64,000 bases of DNA, taken from Pseudomonadota bacterium. GTDB taxonomy: Bacteria; Desulfobacterota; Desulfobulbia; Desulfobulbales; Desulfocapsaceae. Of this stretch, positions 58,512 to 64,000 are shown piece after piece. Under the pieces are notes generated by a model. That model was not told the origin of the DNA, did not search any database, and was given only the letters and a program-made list of their open reading frames with translations. Where the stretch lies: positions 124,001 to 188,000 of the forward strand of contig JAHIUA010000087.1 of assembly GCA_018817385.1 (NCBI GenBank). Reading direction: 5' to 3'. How positions within the stretch are numbered: position 1 is the first letter of the stretch; every line of letters starts with the position of its first letter. Both the position numbers and the translations under genes were made by a program.

Positions 58512-59873
58512 ATGCATGCAAAAATTCCGGCCTGTTTCAAGGCCTATGATATTCGGGGCAGAGTCCCGGATGAGCTCAATCCTGGATTGGCCAGGGATAT
58601 CGGCCGAGCCTATGCGGCAGTATTTCAGCCCCGTAAAGTGGCTGTCGGCCACGATATCCGTTTGAGCAGTCTGGAATTGGTGGAGGCTCTTACTGCAGGG
58701 CTTGTGGAAGCAGGGGTGGATGTCCTCCATCTCGGCTTATGTGGAACAGAAGAGATCTATCACGCGGCGTTCAGCCTCGAGGATCAGGGTGTTGACGGAG
58801 GAATTGTGGTCACTGCCAGTCATAATCCCGCTGATTACAATGGAATGAAATTTGTGTCCAGGGGGGCACGCCCGGTCACTGGCGAATATGGTCTCAAAGA
58901 GATGGCGGAGATGATTGTCAGCAGTGCCCTCCCGCCGCTCGCTCCGAGCAAGGGCAGGGAAAGCAGGGTGGCCGACAAGACTTCCTATATCCAGCACCTC
59001 CTGGGGTACATCAAGAGAGAAGAACTGTCTCCTTTAAAACTGGTGGTCAACAGTGGCAATGGCTGTTCCGGGGCAGTGGTCGATCTTCTGGAACAGGAGT
59101 TGCCCTTTTCCTTTATCAAGGTCCATCATGAGCCGGATGGCAAATTTCCCAACGGTGTACCGAACCCTCTCCTTCCCGAAAAGCGTGAGGAGACCGCTCA
59201 ACTGGTACGGGAGCATGGTGCCGACCTTGGAATTGCCTGGGATGGTGACTTTGACCGTTGCTTTTTCTGGGATGAACAGGGAAACTTTATCGAAGGCTAC
59301 TATATTGTTGGTCTTCTGGCCTTAGAGCTCCTCAGCCAGGAACCTGGGGGGAGGATCCTCCACGATCCACGTCTTATCTGGAATACCCAAGAATTGGTCC
59401 GTGCATCTGGCGGGGTGCCAATTATGACCAGGACCGGACATGCCTTTATCAAGGAACGGATGCGTCAGGAGGATGCCATATACGGGGGAGAGATGTCTGC
59501 CCATCATTATTTCAGGAAGTTCGGCTACTGTGACTCGGGAATGATTCCCTGGCTCCTTGTCTGTTCTTTGCTCAGTCGCAAAAATGTTCCTCTTTCCTCA
59601 CTGGTTGCCGCCCGAATGGCTGCCTATCCGATATCCGGAGAGATCAACAGCATTGTTGCTGATCCGGACGAGGTGATTAAAAGAATAGAGACTCTTTTTC
59701 AGGAAGGGGAAAAAGAGTACACTGATGGCCTTTCCGTAGTCTTTCCTGATTTTCGCTTTAATGTCAGGAAGTCGAACACAGAACCTCTGCTGCGGCTTAA
59801 TGTGGAAAGTCGTGGTAATCCAGAGCTACTTCGAGAAAAGACTGAAGATCTTCTGCGGATCATCCGGAATTAG
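58512..59873 (+). CDS. manB: Phosphomannomutase/phosphoglucomutase
   Basis: CFKAYDIRGRVPDELN, GGIVVTASHNPADYNGMKFV, GIAWDGDFDRCFFWDEQG. Confidence 0.95.
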   Translation: MHAKIPACFKAYDIRGRVPDELNPGLARDIGRAYAAVFQPRKVAVGHDIRLSSLELVEALTAGLVEAGVDVLHLGLCGTEEIYHAAFSLEDQGVDGGIVVTASHNPADYNGMKFVSRGARPVTGEYGLKEMAEMIVSSALPPLAPSKGRESRVADKTSYIQHLLGYIKREELSPLKLVVNSGNGCSGAVVDLLEQELPFSFIKVHHEPDGKFPNGVPNPLLPEKREETAQLVREHGADLGIAWDGDFDRCFFWDEQGNFIEGYYIVGLLALELLSQEPGGRILHDPRLIWNTQELVRASGGVPIMTRTGHAFIKERMRQEDAIYGGEMSAHHYFRKFGYCDSGMIPWLLVCSLLSRKNVPLSSLVAARMAAYPISGEINSIVADPDEVIKRIETLFQEGEKEYTDGLSVVFPDFRFNVRKSNTEPLLRLNVESRGNPELLREKTEDLLRIIRN

Positions 59874-60111
59874 ATGCCTGATGATAATGGTCAAAGGGTG
59901 GAGGGAGAAGGCTGAAGGGGCTGTCTACTGTTCAATCGCGCCGTTGTCTGTGGTGGGCTTGTCAATAGGTCATCGTACTGATTCTAATAGAAGTTATCTT
60001 TTATCTTCAGTCTTTATCCTCTATCGTCTATACTCTTTTTAACCTGATCTTTTTTACCTTAGTCACCGGCCTGTCTTCAAGGTTGGAACAACTCATTGTA
60101 AGGAATGAAAT

Positions 60112-61521
60112 ATGCAAAAGATTCAACCTGTGATTCTCGCCGGGGGAACCGGTTCCAGGCTTTGGCCCCTGTCGCGTGAGCTTTACCCTAAGCAGTTATT
60201 GCAGCTCATTGATGAGACATCACTGCTCCAGACTACCATCCTTCGGGTTTCTCAGCTGGCAGAGGTTCTACCTACGCTCCTGGTAGTGGGAGAGGAACAT
60301 CGTTTTATCACTCGGAGCCAGGTTGACGCCCTTGATCTGGGCAATGATTGTCAAATTCTTCTCGAGCCGATTGGTCGCAATACGGCTCCAGCGGTCTGCG
60401 GTGCTGTGGAGTATTGTGCCATCGAGCAAGATGAAGAAACCATTCTCCTGGTCCTGCCAGCCGATCATTTGATCTTGAGGCAGGAGGCATTCCGTGAGGC
60501 TGTGGCTAAAGCCGTGCTTCTGGCTGCCGAAGGAAAGATTGTGACATTTGGTATTGAACCCCAGCATCCAGAAACAGGATACGGTTATATTGAGGAAGGA
60601 GAAAAGAGTTCTGTCCGCTCGTTCAGGGAAAAACCTGATCTGGAAACGGCAAAATCCTACCTCAGTAAGGGGAACTATTTCTGGAATAGTGGCATGTTTG
60701 CCTTCTCTATCAAAACGTTTCGCCAGGAGATGGAGCGTCTGGCTCCTGAAATGCTCTCCTGTATGCGTGAAGCCGTTCTTTTGGGACGGCGTGACAGGAA
60801 CTTTTTCAGACTGGATCTTGGTGCAATGTCCAGATGTCCCAGTGATTCCATTGATTATGCCCTTATGGAAAAGACGGATAGGGCTTCGGTGGTGGCTGCG
60901 GATCTGGACTGGAGCGATATAGGATCCTGGCATGCCCTGTGGGAGGTCTCCGCTAAGGACGAAAATGGCAATGTCAGCCAGGGGGATGTCCTCATGGAGG
61001 ACACGAAAAATTGCCTGATACGCTCGGAAGATACCTTGGTGGCTACAGTGGGCCTGGAAGACACCCTGGTGGTGGAGACCGCGGATGCGGTGCTGGTTGC
61101 ACCTCTTTCCAGGGCTCAGGATGTAAAGAGAATTGTGACCAGACTTAAAAAATCAGGGCGGGGGGAATTCAAGATTCACCGCACTGTCCATCGTCCCTGG
61201 GGAAGCTACACGGTACTGGAGCTGCAGCCTAGATATCAGATTAAGCGGATCAGCGTAAAACCCGGGGCCAAACTTTCACTGCAGATGCATCATCATCGCC
61301 ATGAGCATTGGGTGATGGTTTCTGGTACTGCCAGGATTACCAATGGGGAGGAGGTCTTTCTCCTCCATGAAAACCAGTCAACCTATATCCCGGCTGGTGT
61401 AAAACATCGCCTTGAAAACCCGGGAGTTATGGAAATGGAACTGATCGAGGTCCAGAACGGCAGCTATCTTGGGGAGGACGATATCGTTCGTTTTGACGAT
61501 GACTACGGGCGCCAGGAGTGA
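60112..61521 (+). CDS. manC: Mannose-1-phosphate guanylyltransferase / mannose-6-phosphate isomerase
   Basis: PVILAGGTGSRLWPLSRELYPKQLL; C-terminal cupin RPWGSYTVLE..KPGAKLSLQMHHHRHEHWVMVSGTA. Confidence 0.96.
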   Translation: MQKIQPVILAGGTGSRLWPLSRELYPKQLLQLIDETSLLQTTILRVSQLAEVLPTLLVVGEEHRFITRSQVDALDLGNDCQILLEPIGRNTAPAVCGAVEYCAIEQDEETILLVLPADHLILRQEAFREAVAKAVLLAAEGKIVTFGIEPQHPETGYGYIEEGEKSSVRSFREKPDLETAKSYLSKGNYFWNSGMFAFSIKTFRQEMERLAPEMLSCMREAVLLGRRDRNFFRLDLGAMSRCPSDSIDYALMEKTDRASVVAADLDWSDIGSWHALWEVSAKDENGNVSQGDVLMEDTKNCLIRSEDTLVATVGLEDTLVVETADAVLVAPLSRAQDVKRIVTRLKKSGRGEFKIHRTVHRPWGSYTVLELQPRYQIKRISVKPGAKLSLQMHHHRHEHWVMVSGTARITNGEEVFLLHENQSTYIPAGVKHRLENPGVMEMELIEVQNGSYLGEDDIVRFDDDYGRQE

Positions 61522-61609
61522 GGATAGAGGCTGAAGGTCAGGGAATATGGATTCAGGGAAGAAGGGGGAGGAGGGCTATTTTTTACGGCCTTCCCTCCCT
61601 TCCTTTCTT

Positions 61610-63094
61610 TTAACTGAAATGCTTCCTGAAGGCCTCGGTGTATATCTTAAATATTCGTTTTCCCTCATCACTGATGTCGGAAAACTCAATTCCAGTTGCG
61701 TAACGGCCTGATGCCTTCTCACAGTGTTTTACTTCACCGGTAAGATCGATCAGTTCCTCTTCAAGGCCGACTGTGATGAGCAGGGTGTCGTCTATGGCGA
61801 TGGGTTGAGTGGTTTCCAGTTTCAGGCCGTTTTCGCTGACGTCGAGGGTCCTTCCCATTGAGTATATGGTTTGTCTCCCCTCTCGGTCAATGACCAGATA
61901 GTCCAGCAGGTGTAATGAGTCCAGTCGAATGAAATGTCTTTTGTCACCAGTTGCCATTGCCTTTTTTACTCCCTGTTGTCCCGGCATGATTTTATCCGGG
62001 AACAGTCGATGGATTGCCTCTTTTTCTGCTGCTACAATGCCTCTTTCAGTGATAAGTCCACTTATCAGGCGGGCTGGTGTAACGTCAAAACTGTAGTTGA
62101 GGGCTCGGGTCCCCGGAGCGGTGAGTTGTATACTTTCTATAGTACCGTTCTCGGTCAAGCCGCTGATGGTCGTAATTTCATCTCCAGAACGTTCTTCAAT
62201 GGGGATATCGCAGCCATGATCCAACTCCCAATCAAAGGTGGATGAGGGCAGGGCAACATAAAAAGGGACGTTGTTGTCATGTGCGGCCAGGGCCTTGAGG
62301 TAGGTCCCTATTTTGTTTGCTACATCGCCGGTATGGGTGGTACGGTCAGTTCCTACGAGAACCACGTCCACCATGTTCTGCTGCATGAGATGGCCACCTG
62401 CGTTGTCAGTAATCAGGGTGCAGGGTATCTTCTCCTGTTGCAATTCCCAGGCAGTAAGTCTGGCCCCCTGATTCCAGGGACGGGTTTCGTCGACCCAGAC
62501 ATGCACCTTGATTCCCGCATCTCGGGCTGCATAAATGGGGGCAGTGGCACTGCCATGATCGACAAAGGCCAGCCAGCCGGCATTGCAGTGGGTGAGGATA
62601 TTGACGGTTTCCCCTCCTTTGGCCTTGCTGAGATTCGCAATGATTTGAACACCATGGTCACCCAATGCCTTGCAGAAGGTGGCATCCTCATCAGCTATGG
62701 CACAGGCTGTTGCAAAGACGATGTTCTTTTTGTCATCATCATCCTTGCCGTCTTTTGCTGCCTGAAGAATACGTTCCACGGCCCATTTGAGATTTCTTGC
62801 CGTAGGTCGACTCTTATCCAGGCGATCGGCTCCTTCTTTGAGGGCTTCATCCACCTTACCGGGCAAGGCCTGAACTGCAGCAAGGTGCATGCCAAAACCG
62901 GCGGTGGCTCCAATGAGACCTGCTCCCCGGACGTGCATATCACGGATGGCGACTACGGCATCGTTCAGGTTGATCAAGGGCTCAATGATAAAGTTGTGTG
63001 GAAGCTGGCGTTGGTCAATGATCAGGATTCTGCTGTTGTCATCAGGGTCTGGCCAGATCGTTCGGTAGGGTTGTCCGTTTATCTTCATCGGCAC
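61610..63094 (-). CDS. MtnA-type S-methyl-5-thioribose-1-phosphate isomerase fused to a C-terminal PilZ domain
   Basis: MtnA-like body (AAIRDMHVRGAGLIGATAGFG-type region, VLVGTDRTTHTGDVANKIGTYLKALAAHDNNVPFYVALPSSTFD) continuing into KRHFIRLDSLHLLDY..GRTLDVSENGLKLETTQPIAIDDTLLITV..GRYATGIEFSDIS (RxxxR and DxSxxG of PilZ). Confidence 0.9.
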   Translation of the reverse strand: MPMKINGQPYRTIWPDPDDNSRILIIDQRQLPHNFIIEPLINLNDAVVAIRDMHVRGAGLIGATAGFGMHLAAVQALPGKVDEALKEGADRLDKSRPTARNLKWAVERILQAAKDGKDDDDKKNIVFATACAIADEDATFCKALGDHGVQIIANLSKAKGGETVNILTHCNAGWLAFVDHGSATAPIYAARDAGIKVHVWVDETRPWNQGARLTAWELQQEKIPCTLITDNAGGHLMQQNMVDVVLVGTDRTTHTGDVANKIGTYLKALAAHDNNVPFYVALPSSTFDWELDHGCDIPIEERSGDEITTISGLTENGTIESIQLTAPGTRALNYSFDVTPARLISGLITERGIVAAEKEAIHRLFPDKIMPGQQGVKKAMATGDKRHFIRLDSLHLLDYLVIDREGRQTIYSMGRTLDVSENGLKLETTQPIAIDDTLLITVGLEEELIDLTGEVKHCEKASGRYATGIEFSDISDEGKRIFKIYTEAFRKHFS

Positions 63095-63353
63095 GTATCG
63101 CTAAGGGATGAGTTGATACTTTTGAACGTCACTTTAAGGAGAATAGCCTGCGTGACAATAAATGTAAAATAGTTAAGCACAATGGCAATTTTTTAGCGAG
63201 CTATGTTTTTTGGGGGAAAACCATTTTTACTTCCCTGACAAAATGAACAAAAGATAACAAGAATGAAACGTTTATCTGTTAATGTTACATAAATGTTAAA
63301 TTGCTGCGAGTCGTATCTGGGCCTTCGTTGGAATATAAAGTATATAAATCAAA

Positions 63354-63572
63354 ATGTTATCATTAAAATATCTTTTTGGCACAGCTGTTGTAATAACCAT
63401 GTCGCATTTCGTTTTCCACCATACAGAGAAAGAAGAGAAAGGATTGGTGGAAGAGAGAAATAAGAAAATGTGGCTACAGGCAAGGTTTGGGAGAATTGAA
63501 CCTGCAGTCAGAGGATATCTGTCCGGGACGGGAGACCTGGGAAGTGTAATTGTTTGCGGAGGAGAACAATGA
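63354..63572 (+). CDS. Small hypothetical protein overlapping amt start
   Basis: 72 aa; stop TGA overlaps amt ATG (ATGA). Confidence 0.45.
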   Translation: MLSLKYLFGTAVVITMSHFVFHHTEKEEKGLVEERNKKMWLQARFGRIEPAVRGYLSGTGDLGSVIVCGGEQ

Positions 63573-64000
63573 TTAATGGAGCGGATACCGCCTTTATTAT
63601 GGCGGCGGCGGGGCTGGTGTTGTTGATGACACCGGGGCTTGCCCTTTTTTATGGAGGAATGGTTCGCGGTAAGAATGTCCTGGGAACCATCATGCAGAGT
63701 TTTTTTATGATTGCCTTGATCTCAATTGAGTGGGTTTATCTGGGCTATTCGATGTCGTTTGGTCCGGATGTTGGTGGTGTTATCGGTGATCTGTCATGGT
63801 TTGCATTAAATGGCGTTACCAACGCCCCAAGTCCGGATTACGCGACCACCATTCCCCAGACACTCTTTATGGTCTACCAGTGCATGTTTGCCATCATCAC
63901 CCCGGCACTGATTACGGGTGCCTTTGCAGAACGAGTACGGTTTGTCCCTTTTGTCATTTTCGCGCTGTTCTGGGCCATACTGGTTTATAATCCGGTCTGT
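63569..64000 (+). CDS. amt: Ammonium transporter (truncated by window end)
   Basis: MINGADTAFIMAAAGLVLLMTPGLALFYGGMVRGKNVLGTIMQSFFMIALISIEWVYLGYSMSFG. Confidence 0.94.
   Translation, partial: MINGADTAFIMAAAGLVLLMTPGLALFYGGMVRGKNVLGTIMQSFFMIALISIEWVYLGYSMSFGPDVGGVIGDLSWFALNGVTNAPSPDYATTIPQTLFMVYQCMFAIITPALITGAFAERVRFVPFVIFALFWAILVYNPVC

Noticed and set aside
63370-63395. TGGCACAGCTGTTGTA as a sigma-54 promoter for amt
   Set aside because: The -12 element is poor and it lies within the small upstream ORF; insufficient support.

Overview
The gene content suggests a delta-proteobacterial (Desulfobulbales/Desulfobacterota-like) chromosome; this taxonomic call is inference. Positions 1-7000 look like an accessory region. 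It holds minus-strand orphan genes (DUF2254, GlsB/YeaQ, DUF3185, an FmdB-type zinc ribbon, an unusual radical SAM protein and a flavodoxin-like protein), two attC-like integron recombination sites, a block of nested REP-like palindromes and a decayed tyrosine recombinase. The remainder is mostly housekeeping: an RND efflux operon, azlCD, efp-epmA, ygiQ, lgt, mnmG, trkA/trkH, exbBD-tonB, rpmH-rnpA-yidD-yidC-jag-mnmE, hpt, hdrC/mvhD/metV-like genes, moeA, mutM, rfbA/rfbD, manB/manC, mtnA and amt. The most notable element is at 17973-18368. The ORF track breaks it at UGA codons, but read through as selenocysteine it gives one 131-aa peptide with four SGU motifs (SGUGG x3, SGUSG x1). Each UGA is followed 13-14 nt later by a short hairpin whose loop resembles bacterial SECIS elements. 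It has its own promoter and terminator. It resembles the SbtA-type (seleno)peptide RiPP precursors, but no adjacent maturase is visible. Other unusual items are an Nth-XthA (endonuclease III / exonuclease III) fusion, an MtnA-PilZ fusion, a dispersed palindromic repeat family and a degraded aldehyde:ferredoxin oxidoreductase. No rRNA, CRISPR array or confident tRNA was seen.
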